The notes under the pieces: model-generated
The model's input: only the letters and a program-made list of their open reading frames with translations
The model's database searches: none
What the model was told of the DNA's origin: nothing
Translations under genes and position numbers: made by a program
DNA from: Sporosarcina sp. HYO08
Lineage (GTDB): Bacteria > Bacillota > Bacilli > Bacillales_A > Planococcaceae
Direction: 5' to 3'
Assembly (NCBI RefSeq): GCF_001563475.1
Contig: NZ_LPUT01000002.1
Span: 1 to 61,192 of the forward strand
Length of the DNA: 61,192 nucleotides
Shown here: in pieces, positions 34,166 through 43,120 of the stretch
Numbering within the stretch: the first letter of the stretch is position 1
How the letters are laid out: each line of letters starts with the position of its first letter

Positions 34166-35545
34166 ATGGCCGTACAACAATTGGAACGAGGACTGAAAAA
34201 TCGACACGTACAACTCATCGCGATTGGGGGCGCAATCGGAACCGGATTGTTTCTAGGAGCTGGAAAATCTATTCATCTGGCAGGCCCTTCTATATTATTT
34301 GCCTACACAATTACGGGTATTATTTGCTTTTTAATTATGCGATCACTTGGAGAGCTGCTTTTATCCAATTTGAATTATCATTCTTTCGTTGACTTTGTCC
34401 AAGATTATTTAGGCAATATGGCAGCCTTTATCACTGGATGGACCTACTGGTTTTGCTGGATTTCAATCGCAATGGCTGATATTACAGCTGTTGGTCTTTA
34501 TGCCCAGTATTGGTTTCCGGAAGTGCCACAGTGGATGCCGGGGTTAATAGCACTCGTCGTTTTGTTAATGATGAACCTTGCTACTGTAAAACTGTTTGGC
34601 GAAATGGAATTCTGGTTCGCATTAATTAAAGTGATTGCGATTTTGGGATTAATCGTCATTGGTACTTTCATGATCATTAAAGGTTTTTCAACGAGTGAAG
34701 GTCCATCTAGTTTTACGAATCTATGGAGCCACGGGGGAATGTTCCCAAATGGGATGAAAGGATTCGTTCTCTCATTCCAGATGGTTGTATTTGCTTTTGT
34801 CGGTATTGAATTGGTTGGTCTTATGGCCGGCGAAACAAAGGATCCGGAAAAGGTTATTCCAAAAGCGATCAATAATATCCCTATTCGGATTATTGTTTTC
34901 TATATCGGCGCACTGATTGTTATCATGAGTATTTATCCGTGGACGGCAGTCAAACCTGCGGAAAGCCCATTTGTTCAAGTCTTCGTAGGTGTTGGCATCG
35001 TGGCAGCCGCTGGGATCGTCAATTTTGTCGTCCTAACATCCGCAGCTTCGGCATGTAATAGTGCCATCTTTAGTACAAGCAGAATGATGTATTCACTTGC
35101 GAAAGACAAAAATGCACCTGCAAGATTGGCAAAACTGGATAAACGCAAAGTACCTTCCAACGCATTGTTCTTTTCAACCATCGTCATTTTAATTGCCGTT
35201 ATTTTGAACTATGTCATGCCGGAAGGCGTATTTACACTCATTACAAGTATTTCCACTGTCTGCTTCATCTTTATTTGGGGAATTACGGTTATCTGCCATA
35301 TGAAATATCGTAAAACAAGACCGGAGTTGGCGAAAGCAAACAAATTCAAAATGCCGCTTTACCCGGTTGCGAATTACGCCATCCTTCTTTTCCTAGCGTT
35401 CGTTCTTGTTGTGCTTTCGCTTGCGGAAGATACGCGTATTGCCTTGTTCGTCACACCTGCCTGGTTTGTTATACTGATCGGCCTTTATAAGGCACAGAAA
35501 GTGAAAATGAATCAAGTTGAACAGCCAGAAGCGGCGAAAAGCTAA
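34166..35545 (+). CDS. CycA/AlaP-type D-serine/alanine/glycine permease
   Basis: A 459-residue amino acid permease of the APC superfamily (AAT group) with 12 membrane helices. Recognisable are the N-terminal RGLKNRHVQLIAIGGAIGTG with the GxIGTGLFLG substrate-binding loop, FAFVGIELVGLMAGETKDPE, and TSAASACNSAIFSTSRMMYS. It resembles E. coli CycA and B. subtilis AlaP, proton symporters of glycine, alanine and D-serine. Preceded by the glycine riboswitch and terminator, so transport of glycine is strongly suggested and expression should depend on it. ATG 34166 has AAGGAGTGG upstream. Terminator at 35617. Confidence 0.9.
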   Translation: MAVQQLERGLKNRHVQLIAIGGAIGTGLFLGAGKSIHLAGPSILFAYTITGIICFLIMRSLGELLLSNLNYHSFVDFVQDYLGNMAAFITGWTYWFCWISIAMADITAVGLYAQYWFPEVPQWMPGLIALVVLLMMNLATVKLFGEMEFWFALIKVIAILGLIVIGTFMIIKGFSTSEGPSSFTNLWSHGGMFPNGMKGFVLSFQMVVFAFVGIELVGLMAGETKDPEKVIPKAINNIPIRIIVFYIGALIVIMSIYPWTAVKPAESPFVQVFVGVGIVAAAGIVNFVVLTSAASACNSAIFSTSRMMYSLAKDKNAPARLAKLDKRKVPSNALFFSTIVILIAVILNYVMPEGVFTLITSISTVCFIFIWGITVICHMKYRKTRPELAKANKFKMPLYPVANYAILLFLAFVLVVLSLAEDTRIALFVTPAWFVILIGLYKAQKVKMNQVEQPEAAKS

Positions 35546-35616
35546 TTGAGGGAGCGAAGTTCTAACGCAACACTGAATACCCAATAGAATAGATGATGTA
35601 AGGGATCTGCTGTGAC

Positions 35617-35655
35617 AGACAGCCTGATGTTCGCGCATTAGGCTGTCTTTTTTTG
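35617..35655 (+). terminator. Terminator of the permease gene
   Basis: AGACAGCCT (35617-35625) pairs with AGGCTGTCT (35640-35648), followed by TTTTTTT. Confidence 0.9.
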
Positions 35656-35674
35656 TTAACAAAGGTCCATGAAG

Positions 35675-35745
35675 ATGAATATTATCATCTTCGGAATTAA
35701 ACTGGATGATGCCCTCAACGTTTAACAGAATCTAACTATCAATCT
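35675..35745. repeat. Repeat fragment shared with 40310-40370
   Basis: GGAATTAAACTGGATGATGC CCTCAACGTTTAAC matches AGAATTAAACTGAATGATGC CCTTAACGTTTAAC at about 40330-40362. It marks a duplicated border around the MFS-amidohydrolase-regulator block. The remaining bases to 36013 hold no supportable gene. Confidence 0.65.
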
Positions 35746-36013
35746 TGTAGAGCCCAAAGCAATTTCAGCTAGAGTTCTTTTTTATTGTTGTGGAATGGAT
35801 CGTATCTAAAAATGGAAAGCTGAAAGCATCCGTTCACAAAGGAGCTTCTTTTTTGGACAACTTATAGAGAAGGAAAGGAGTGAACTTTTAGAATGCGGGG
35901 ACTCGAAAAGTATTGCACAACTTTTAAATATTATTTATAGTAGATAATATAGCGCATATTTCGTTAAATATACGTAAAATGAAAAAAGAAGTTTTGAAAG
36001 AGGAGGTTTCCCT

Positions 36014-37231
36014 ATGGTTGCTGTGAAACAAAGAAACATGATTTTGTTATTACTTTTCATTGGATGGGCGATTGGGAATTTCGATCGTTATTTTATTAAC
36101 TACGCAGTACTGTCCATAACAAAGGATTTACAATTAAATCCGACCAGTACGGGATTGATTCTTAGTAGTTTTTTTGCAGGGTACGCGCTTATGCAAATTC
36201 CCGGGGGCTGGTTGGCTGATAGATTGGGGTCAAGAAGGGTCCTGATCGCCTCCGTTCTAATGTGGTCAATCTTTACAGCTTTGACTGGGGCAGTGTGGTC
36301 ATTGGGTTCGATGATCATCATCCGTTTCTTATTCGGAATCGGGGAAGGTGGATTCCAGCCGGCAAGCTCGAAATTGATTTCGCAAACGTTTCCAACGGAT
36401 AAAAGAGCTTGGGCCATGTCGGTCATGTTATCGTCGGGAGGGATTGTGGCGTTAATCGTACCACTTCTTTCCGCCTATATGCTAACAACAATAGGTTGGC
36501 GTACATCGTTCTTGATTCTCGGTGGTATTGGAATTCTTATCACGATCCTCTTCTGGGTCTTCATCAAACTGCCTGCTGATCTCAAAGATGAGGAGATGAA
36601 ACCGGCGGGGGATTCCCAGCAAGGAATTTTTAAACAAATAATAAAAACACCACTCATGTTGAATCTGTTTATCGCCTATTACAGCATTTATGCCATTAAC
36701 TGGGGCTTGGCGACATGGTTGCCGACGTACCTCGTGAATGTGAGAGGACTTGACTTGATTTCACTTGGATGGGTGCAAACAATTCCAGGTTTAGCAATGA
36801 TTTTCGCAATGTATTTAGCAGGATATGTCATCGACAAACTTCCGCTTGGCAAGGAAAAAGTGGTTGGCGCAATGTCTTGTATTGTTGTCGGTATCCTTCT
36901 CTATCTCATGTACAATGCGCCAAGTGTAACAATGTTCATTGCATACCAGACGATTGTGATTATCTTTATTTCCTTTGTCATGCTTCTGTTGCCAGCAATT
37001 ATTTTGAAAAGGCTTCCATCCTCTGTTACAGGGACAAGCATGGGTGTTGCGAACACAGGAGGTCAGCTAGCCGGTTTTATTACCCCGCTTGCTATTGGGT
37101 TTATTGTGCAGACATTTAACGGTTCGTATAATGCGGCTTTTTGGATGCTGATCATTTTCGCCATCATCTGTATGATTTCACTTTTGACGTTGAATTTCCG
37201 GAAGGGCGATCTACTTCAAGCTAACGCATAA
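36014..37231 (+). CDS. MFS transporter, anion:cation symporter type
   Basis: A 405-residue major facilitator with 12 helices. N-terminal NFDRYFINYAVLSITKDL is typical of the ACS/glucarate-galactonate-type family, and the MFS signature is present as GGWLADRLGSRRV between helices 2 and 3. Such carriers take up organic acids. It is followed 36 bases later by the amidohydrolase gene, and next by a regulator, so the three probably form a catabolic unit; the transporter may import the amidohydrolase substrate. ATG 36014 is preceded by AGAGGAGG. Confidence 0.85.
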   Translation: MVAVKQRNMILLLLFIGWAIGNFDRYFINYAVLSITKDLQLNPTSTGLILSSFFAGYALMQIPGGWLADRLGSRRVLIASVLMWSIFTALTGAVWSLGSMIIIRFLFGIGEGGFQPASSKLISQTFPTDKRAWAMSVMLSSGGIVALIVPLLSAYMLTTIGWRTSFLILGGIGILITILFWVFIKLPADLKDEEMKPAGDSQQGIFKQIIKTPLMLNLFIAYYSIYAINWGLATWLPTYLVNVRGLDLISLGWVQTIPGLAMIFAMYLAGYVIDKLPLGKEKVVGAMSCIVVGILLYLMYNAPSVTMFIAYQTIVIIFISFVMLLLPAIILKRLPSSVTGTSMGVANTGGQLAGFITPLAIGFIVQTFNGSYNAAFWMLIIFAIICMISLLTLNFRKGDLLQANA

Positions 37232-37267
37232 ACGCTAACGGCAACCCGTGTAGATAAGGAGAGATAA

Positions 37268-38677
37268 ATGATGGAATTAATGAAAACGATTTCAAGTTTG
37301 ATTGAACAAAAAAAGGATAAATTCATTGCGTTAAGCGATAAAATATGGGAAGTACCCGAATTGTATTTCGAAGAACATCAATCATCCGCCTACTTAATTG
37401 GGGCGTTAGAAGAAGAAGGGTTTCATGTCGAGCGGGGAGTCGCGGGTCTTAGCACCGCTTTTGTCGGGAGTTTTGGGACGGGGAAGCCGGTCGTTGCGAT
37501 TTTAGGTGAATTTGACGCTTTGCCAGGTCTCAGTCAGAAAAAAGGACTTTCCCATCATGATCCGGTCGTTGAGAATGGAAATGGACATGGCTGCGGCCAT
37601 AATCTTCTTGGGACAGGCGCCTTTGCAGCTGCTGTCGCCGTTAAAGAGTATATGGAACAGAATGGTTTGCAAGGGACGGTCCGTTATTATGGTTGCCCTG
37701 CAGAGGAAAATGGATCTGGTAAAGCCTTCATGTCGCGGGCTGGTCTGTTTGACGATGTAGATGTCGCGTTCTCGTGGCACCCTTGGGATGTACCAGGACT
37801 CATGAATGTGAAAACACTTGCCAATTACTCTGCGCGCTTCAAGTTCAAAGGGAAGAGCGCCCACGCAGCAGCAACGCCTCATTTAGGTAGAAGTGCGCTT
37901 GACGCAGTAGAGTTAATGAATGTCGGTGTCAATTATTTACGGGAGCATATGGTGCCGGACGCACGAATCCATTATGCGGTTACGGATACAGGTGGCACTT
38001 CGCCGAACGTGGTTCAGGCGAATGCCGAAGTCGTCTATTTGATCCGGGCAGCAGAAAAAGATGAAGTAGAATCGCTTTACGAAAGGGTTCATGACATTGC
38101 ACGCGGAGCTGCATTGATGACGGGGACGACGTTTGACGTTGAATTTGTGGGAACTGCGTCCAATCTGATCCCTAATTCTGTCCTTGCTGATGTGATGTAT
38201 GAAAACTTAGTGAATGTCGGGGTTCCTTCCTATGATGAAACGGATATGGAATTTGCGAAGAAGATCCAAAATACATTGTCAGAGGAAGATCTGAACAATG
38301 CATATGCAGGACGGGACCGGGAAACAGTGAAAAAGCTGAAGGAAAAGGTTATTGCCGATCTGATTCCGCCCCATTCCTCTACGGAAGCCATTTTATCAGG
38401 CTCAACGGATGTAGGAGATGTCAGCTGGGTCGTGCCAACGATGCAATGTCTCACAACTTGTTTTGCTCTCGGCACGCCGCTCCATACATGGCAGGTCGTC
38501 TCGCAAGGAGCGACGCCGATTGCGCATAAAGGAATGCTGCAGGCAGCGAAAGTAATCGCGTCCACCGCGCTGCAAGTTATGGAAAACCCGACGATCATTG
38601 AACAGGCGAAAGCCGAGTTGCAGGAACGTTTGGGTGGCAAAACGTATCATTCTTTAATTCCTGATTCAGTAAAATAA
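37268..38677 (+). CDS. M20-family amidohydrolase (AbgB-like)
   Basis: A 469-residue metal-dependent amidohydrolase of the AbgB subgroup of peptidase family M20, related to aminobenzoyl-glutamate hydrolase subunit B. Landmarks: GEFDALPGL with metal-binding Asp, NGHGCGHNLLGTGA with the GHGCGH metal motif, CPAEENGSGK with the catalytic/ligand Glu pair, FKGKSAHAAATPHLGRSALD in the lid domain, and SGSTDVGDVSWVVPTMQ near the end. ATG 37268 with AAGGAG upstream. It is downstream of the MFS transporter, so the cell probably imports and cleaves an N-acyl compound such as a folate fragment. The exact substrate is unknown. Confidence 0.9.
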   Translation: MMELMKTISSLIEQKKDKFIALSDKIWEVPELYFEEHQSSAYLIGALEEEGFHVERGVAGLSTAFVGSFGTGKPVVAILGEFDALPGLSQKKGLSHHDPVVENGNGHGCGHNLLGTGAFAAAVAVKEYMEQNGLQGTVRYYGCPAEENGSGKAFMSRAGLFDDVDVAFSWHPWDVPGLMNVKTLANYSARFKFKGKSAHAAATPHLGRSALDAVELMNVGVNYLREHMVPDARIHYAVTDTGGTSPNVVQANAEVVYLIRAAEKDEVESLYERVHDIARGAALMTGTTFDVEFVGTASNLIPNSVLADVMYENLVNVGVPSYDETDMEFAKKIQNTLSEEDLNNAYAGRDRETVKKLKEKVIADLIPPHSSTEAILSGSTDVGDVSWVVPTMQCLTTCFALGTPLHTWQVVSQGATPIAHKGMLQAAKVIASTALQVMENPTIIEQAKAELQERLGGKTYHSLIPDSVK

Positions 38678-38687
38678 TTTATTTGAC

Positions 38688-38723
38688 AAAAGTATCGTGA
38701 GGACACACTCCCGATACTTTTTG
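38688..38723 (+). terminator. Terminator of the MFS-amidohydrolase operon
   Basis: AAAAGTATCG (38688-38697) pairs with CGATACTTTTT (38712-38722) around a 14-base loop. Confidence 0.85.
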
Positions 38724-38817
38724 TTATATTGTTTCGGGCGAAGTTGCAAAAGAATTTCCTCCATTTTAAGATTACTAGTAAAATGGGCTTATCGGCGTTG
38801 AGAAAGTAGGTAATGTC

Positions 38818-40113
38818 ATGTACAAAGTAGCGGTGGTTGGTCCGAGTCAGTCGGTCGACAGGATTCTTACGTTGGCAAGAGAGATTGAAAAGGAGTTAGA
38901 GTTCGTTCCGTATATTTATTCGAAAACGAACGAAGTAAAAGACTTCGTATTGAATCCGGACAGACCGGTGGATTTTTGGCTGTTTTCAGGCTATATCCCA
39001 TATCAAATTGCAGTCAATGCGACGGGGATGAACGAAGCGTTTGTATTTATCGATTCAAGCGAGTTGAGTATTTATAAGGGAATCTTGAATCTTTCCAATG
39101 AGATTGGTAAAATTCCGGAACGGGTTAGCATAGATATGGTTTCGTCGTTTCATTTTGATGAAGAATTTACCCAGTTGGAAAAGGAGCTGGGGAAGGCATT
39201 TATTAAAGAATTTGATGTGGAGATTGAGGCGGAGGAATTATTGGATTTTCATTACGGGTTGTGGAAACGGAATGAAATTGAAGTGGCGTTAACGTGCTAT
39301 CCGACTGTCTATGAAAGCTTGCGGGAGGCAGGTGTACCGGCATATTGGCTATCACCTTCACGCAATGAAATCTACCAGACGATCCGGATGTTCTTCGAAA
39401 AGATTAAGACATCATACTACAAAGACACACAAATCAGTTTCAACATGATTGAAATCGTGGAGTATGATGCCATAAAGGAAAAAATGAAGGAATCCTATCA
39501 ACTGGAATATCTGGAGCTGCATTTAAAGAAAACATTTATCCAACTGTGTGAAACATTGGATGGCTTGCTAATTGAACAAGGAGATGGGCGGTATGCGATC
39601 TTTAGTACAAGAGGAGCAGTGGAGCGGGAAATCGGGACATTGAAGGAAAAAGTGAATTATCTCTCGCTTGAAGCGGACTCGACTGTTGCTGTCGGAATTG
39701 GTTTTGGCCAAACCGCCTTTACGGCTGAGGTAAATGCAAACCGTGCCATTCGGGAGTCGAAGGATAAAGGGAAGCAGGAAATTGTCATTATTCAAGAAGA
39801 CGGCACGATGATTGATGCAGCGGGGAAGGGTGAAGAGCTCGTTTATTCCTACCGTACGGACGATCATGAATTCGTGAAGAAACTACAAGAAGGAAAAATC
39901 AGCGTTAAGACATTTAAACGAATTGAGTCGCTCATTCGGAAAATGGATTGGGCCCATTTCACAACGAAGGATTTGGCAATACACTTGAACATGAGTGAGC
40001 GGAATGCCCAGCGGATCGTTTCCGATTTGTGCAAAGTGGATCTAGCTGTATGCGTCGGGGAAGAATCACATTATTCGAGGGGAAGACCGGTGAAAGTGTA
40101 CCAGCTGACATGA
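38818..40113 (+). CDS. Transcriptional regulator with PrpR-like N-terminus and winged helix C-terminus
   Basis: A 431-residue protein. The N-terminal about 200 residues look like a periplasmic-binding/PrpR-type sensor fold (YKVAVVGPSQSVDRILTLAR; VEVALTCYPTVYESLREAGV). The middle about 230-340 resembles a degenerate GGDEF/cyclase-like fold (ADSTVAVGIGFGQTAFTAEV). The C-terminus (TTKDLAIHLNMSERNAQRIV ... SRGRPVKVYQLT) is a winged helix-turn-helix. ATG 38818 with GTAGGTAATG upstream. Lying after the MFS-amidohydrolase pair, it is probably their regulator, with a small ligand bound in the N-terminal domain. Confidence 0.72.
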   Translation: MYKVAVVGPSQSVDRILTLAREIEKELEFVPYIYSKTNEVKDFVLNPDRPVDFWLFSGYIPYQIAVNATGMNEAFVFIDSSELSIYKGILNLSNEIGKIPERVSIDMVSSFHFDEEFTQLEKELGKAFIKEFDVEIEAEELLDFHYGLWKRNEIEVALTCYPTVYESLREAGVPAYWLSPSRNEIYQTIRMFFEKIKTSYYKDTQISFNMIEIVEYDAIKEKMKESYQLEYLELHLKKTFIQLCETLDGLLIEQGDGRYAIFSTRGAVEREIGTLKEKVNYLSLEADSTVAVGIGFGQTAFTAEVNANRAIRESKDKGKQEIVIIQEDGTMIDAAGKGEELVYSYRTDDHEFVKKLQEGKISVKTFKRIESLIRKMDWAHFTTKDLAIHLNMSERNAQRIVSDLCKVDLAVCVGEESHYSRGRPVKVYQLT

Positions 40114-40139
40114 TCAGCGGCACCACGTTCTAATGGATC

Positions 40140-40290
40140 GCGTTAGAAATTGGTGCCGTTTTTGGTTACTCCGCACGTTTCAAATTCAAAGGAAAAAGCG
40201 TCCATTGTCTAGGCAAAATACGCCTATGAATGGTACAAACCGCAATTGGTATCACTCGCTTCGTTGTATGCAAACTTGGGAAACAGCTAA
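40140..40290 (+). pseudogene. Fragment of a second AbgB-like amidohydrolase
   Basis: TTACTCCGCACGTTTCAAAT TCAAAGGAAAAAGCGTCCA (about 40165-40203) matches TTACTCTGCGCGCTTCAAGT TCAAAGGGAAGAGCGCCCA at 37826-37864, the YSARFKFKGKSAH motif of the intact gene. After it come KYAYEWYKPQLVSLASLYAN in one frame. No start or continuous frame. The copy lies downstream of the regulator and, with the 35675/40330 repeat, suggests a segmental duplication. Confidence 0.55.
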
Positions 40291-40309
40291 TGAGTGGAGA
40301 GATATCGGG

Positions 40310-40370
40310 GTTGCGGATTTACCATTTCAGAATTAAACTGAATGATGCCCTTAACGTTTAACTTGGGTTC
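40310..40370. repeat. Repeat fragment shared with 35675-35745
   Basis: See the 35675 entry: the AATTAAACTG(G/A)ATGATGCCC and AACGTTTAAC blocks are in the same order and strand. Confidence 0.65.
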
Positions 40371-40430
40371 TCACACAACGATCGAATTGTTTTAAAACCA
40401 AGTATTATTTTTGAAGAAAGGTGGTGCACT

Positions 40431-41267
40431 ATGAAAAGGAGAGTTGTTGATTTTCTTTTTTTACTAGTCGGTTCTTTTATTTTCGCACTAGCAATTAATC
40501 TTTTTGTAATCCCAAACGAATTAGGCGAGGGTGGGGTTACGGGATTGACGATTATCGCGTACTATCTTTATGAATGGTCACCGGGACTAGTGAATTTAGT
40601 TCTGAATGGTATTTTGCTTATTGTAGGTTATAATTTTTTAAGTAAGAACACAACAGTTTATACGATTATTGCCGTCCTATTCAATTCTTTGTTTTTGCAT
40701 TTTACAAAGGACTGGAGCGTTTCATCGAATGAAATCGTCGTCAATACCATTTTTGGCGGTGTATTTATAGGTGTCGGAATTGGACTGATCATTCGAGTGG
40801 GCGGCACGACTGCCGGCTCTGCGATTCTTGCCAGTATTGCAAATAAGTATTTTGGTTGGAGTATCAGTTATGCTTTGCTATTTTTTGACTTAATTGTCGT
40901 ATTCTTTTCTTATTTTATTATTGGTGCCGAAAAACTGATGCTGACCATCATTATGCTCTATATCGCTACAAAAGTGATGGAGTTTCTCATTGAAGGGTTG
41001 AATTCGAGAAAAGCTGTAACGATCATTTCCAGCAATGCAGATCAAATTGCTATGCAAGTAAACGAGGTGATGGGCAGAGGTGTGACGGTTTATTCAGGCC
41101 ATGGCTATTTCACAAAAGAAAAAAAGGACATTCTTTATATTATCATTAGTAACCGGGAAGTTGTAAGGTTAAAGCAAATTGTTAAGGATGCAGATGCAGG
41201 CGCATTTGTCGCCATCCATGACGTACGCGATGTTTTTGGAGAAGGTTTTATGAAGCTGGCCAATTAA
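40431..41267 (+). CDS. YitT-family membrane protein (DUF2179)
   Basis: A 278-residue protein with five to six N-terminal membrane helices (YitT domain: FALAINLFVIPNELGEGGVT, GLGIGLIIRVGGTTAGSAIL-like segment) and a cytoplasmic C-terminal DUF2179 domain (RKAVTIISSNADQIAMQVNE, GHGYFTKEKKDILYIIISNR, DADAGAFVAIHDVRDVFGEG). Family members are widespread in Firmicutes; no biochemical function is firmly established. ATG 40431 has AAGGTGGTG upstream. Transcribed alone. Confidence 0.88.
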   Translation: MKRRVVDFLFLLVGSFIFALAINLFVIPNELGEGGVTGLTIIAYYLYEWSPGLVNLVLNGILLIVGYNFLSKNTTVYTIIAVLFNSLFLHFTKDWSVSSNEIVVNTIFGGVFIGVGIGLIIRVGGTTAGSAILASIANKYFGWSISYALLFFDLIVVFFSYFIIGAEKLMLTIIMLYIATKVMEFLIEGLNSRKAVTIISSNADQIAMQVNEVMGRGVTVYSGHGYFTKEKKDILYIIISNREVVRLKQIVKDADAGAFVAIHDVRDVFGEGFMKLAN

Positions 41268-41376
41268 GCAGCGTTGTTAAACTGCTTCAATATATTATTG
41301 CAGACACTAAAGTTCTGACCAGGTGAGATTTTTCTCTTTCCTTATTTATTACCGAAAGGATCTGATAATAATACAG

Positions 41377-41420
41377 GCGACCCGGTTCTGAACAATTTCA
41401 TATTATTTCAGAATCGGGTT
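41377..41420 (+). terminator. Terminator-like hairpin after the YitT gene
   Basis: ACCCGGTTCTGA pairs with TCAGAATCGGGT around a 16-base loop; a T run follows within 10 bases. Confidence 0.6.
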
Positions 41421-41499
41421 CCATTTTTTCATTTGACTTCAAAAAACAAATGATAAGGCCCCGGTTTCAATTTCTTCAACTCCAATTATCCAGGGGGCG

Positions 41500-41710
41500 T
41501 TTTTCGGATGGTAAAAACCCTTAAACCTCATCAGGATGCGATGGTTCACCAATTAGACACGCATCTCCCTTAATCACGCCTTGAGTTAGGAGAGAGGCGA
41601 TCTCAAATCCGCCAGTCTCTTCATCCGGAGAGGCAATCACTCCCAGTATACACTTCACGAATGATTCAAAAGTATCTATTCGATTTTCAATTAAAAATTA
41701 AACCTTGATA
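41500..41710 (-). pseudogene. Fragment of an M20 ArgE/DapE-type deacylase
   Basis: On the minus strand one frame reads SFVKCILGVIASPDEETGGF then EIASLLTQGVIKGDACLIGE and PSHPDEV, ending at a TAA at about 41521. DEETGG and GDACLIGEPS are the metal-ligand region of ArgE/DapE-like deacylases of about 400 residues. Only some 60 codons survive, so the rest was deleted. The fragment is near-intact in sequence, so its loss is not ancient. Confidence 0.6.
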
Positions 41711-41872
41711 GTGCATATTTAATTAGCATCCCACGCAACTTATTGTAACTTTAAACTTCATAAATTCCCGCACAATCACTCACCGTTTTAAAAATAAATA
41801 GCCTGGCACTATTGAACATTTGCATGATGGGGGCGAATGAGTTTAATCTGTTATAAAGTTCGACTATATAAC

Positions 41873-41908
41873 AAAGAGAGAAGCGGCAGTGCCGCCTCTC
41901 TCTTTGTG
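41873..41908 (-). terminator. Terminator of fabI
   Basis: CAAAGAGAGA and TCTCTCTTTG enclose AGCGGCAGTGCCGCC; a strong palindrome just beyond the fabI stop. Confidence 0.75.
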
Positions 41909-41927
41909 TTGATAAAGAAACAAGATA

Positions 41928-42704
41928 TTAATAACCGATGATATGGTAGCCAGAGTCAACATGCAGGTTTTCACCTGTAACACCGCTCGCAAGGTCGCTC
42001 AGTAAGAAGATCGCAGCTTTACCGACTTCTTCTGGGTTCGTCGTTCTTCTTAAAGGTGCTTTCTCTTCAATCACTTTGAGGTTTTCATTAAAGCCAGCGA
42101 TGCCTTTCGCGGCAAGCGTGCGGATCGGTCCAGCAGAAATAGAATTCACACGAATGTTGTACTGCCCAAGGTCATTCGCGAGGTATTTAACACTTGCATC
42201 GAGGGAAGCTTTCGCAACACCCATGATGTTGTAGTTTTTCACAACGCGTTCTCCGCCTAGATAAGTCATTGTAAGGATTGAGCCGCCTTCTTTTAGAAGT
42301 GGTTTGACAGCTTTAGAAACAGCCACTAAAGAGTATGCACTAATGTCGTGTGCAAGTTTAAAACCATCGCGGCTCGTATTTGCGTATTCGCCTGTCAGTT
42401 CTTCTGTTTTCGCGAAAGCGATACAGTGTGCTAACCCATCCACAACCGGGTATTGTGCTGCGATCGTTCCAAAAGCATCTTCAATGCTTTCATCGCTTGT
42501 TACATCACATTCTACGAGTAATGTATTTTCTTGATTTAATTCAGGGACGAGTCGTTCTACTTCTTTTTTGAGACGTTCACCTTGATAAGTGAAGATTAAA
42601 TTAGCACCTGCTCCGTTTAGCGCTTTAGCGATTCCCCAAGCAATGCTTCGTTTGTTCGCCACACCCATAATAATGAAGTTTTTACCTGTTAATAGATTGT
42701 TCAT
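41928..42704 (-). CDS. fabI: Enoyl-[acyl-carrier-protein] reductase (NADH), FabI
   Basis: A 258-residue short-chain reductase that reduces trans-2-enoyl-ACP in the last step of each round of fatty acid elongation; target of triclosan-type inhibitors. Landmarks: GVANKRSIAWGIAKALNGAG (cofactor loop), VDGLAHCIAFA, the catalytic Tyr-x6-Lys as YNIMGVAK preceded by TMTYLGGERVV, and NSISAGPIRTLAAKGI. C-terminal GENLHVDSGYHIIGY is normal. Start 42704 with CGAGGTACG upstream. No FapR-like operator (TTAGTACC..GGTACTAA) could be seen in the 100 bases before it. Confidence 0.96.
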   Translation of the reverse strand: MNNLLTGKNFIIMGVANKRSIAWGIAKALNGAGANLIFTYQGERLKKEVERLVPELNQENTLLVECDVTSDESIEDAFGTIAAQYPVVDGLAHCIAFAKTEELTGEYANTSRDGFKLAHDISAYSLVAVSKAVKPLLKEGGSILTMTYLGGERVVKNYNIMGVAKASLDASVKYLANDLGQYNIRVNSISAGPIRTLAAKGIAGFNENLKVIEEKAPLRRTTNPEEVGKAAIFLLSDLASGVTGENLHVDSGYHIIGY

Positions 42705-43120
42705 GCATCGTACCTCGCTTGTCTTTATTTGTTATCCATTGAATGATTCTTAATTGAAGAACTTTCCTTTTATCATCGGAAATAGAAAAAGGTCAATTAG
42801 AGAATTTATTCGGGTTTTCAGTTTAATATTAATTGAAATCTTAGTCGAAGTCGAGAGTAAAACATTATCATTGAAAAACCAACTGTAAAGAGTGGTTTTG
42901 TTTTTCTGATTTCCGTTCTTTTATATTTTAGCTTAAAGTACTTTACGCATATCCCTGGAACATTTGATAGCCCCGTTTAACTTCTGTATAATAAGACCAG
43001 ATTCATTCACGAATAGCTATTTTATGTATTTTTGTGTGAAAGTCTTCACAAGAGCATAGTACCTCTTTGCAATTCATCAATTTGGCCTGAAAAATTATGA
43101 CGGTCTGAAGGAGAATCATA
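42705..43120. other. Divergent intergenic region between fabI and proC
   Basis: 416 bases. A small terminator-like hairpin AAAACCA/TGGTTTT with a T run lies at 42874-42906, of unknown assignment. No open frame with a ribosome binding site was found. Confidence 0.4.

Noticed and set aside
42705..42830. FapR operator upstream of fabI
   Set aside because: No TTAGTACC-type palindrome was found; the AT-rich sequence only loosely resembles half sites.
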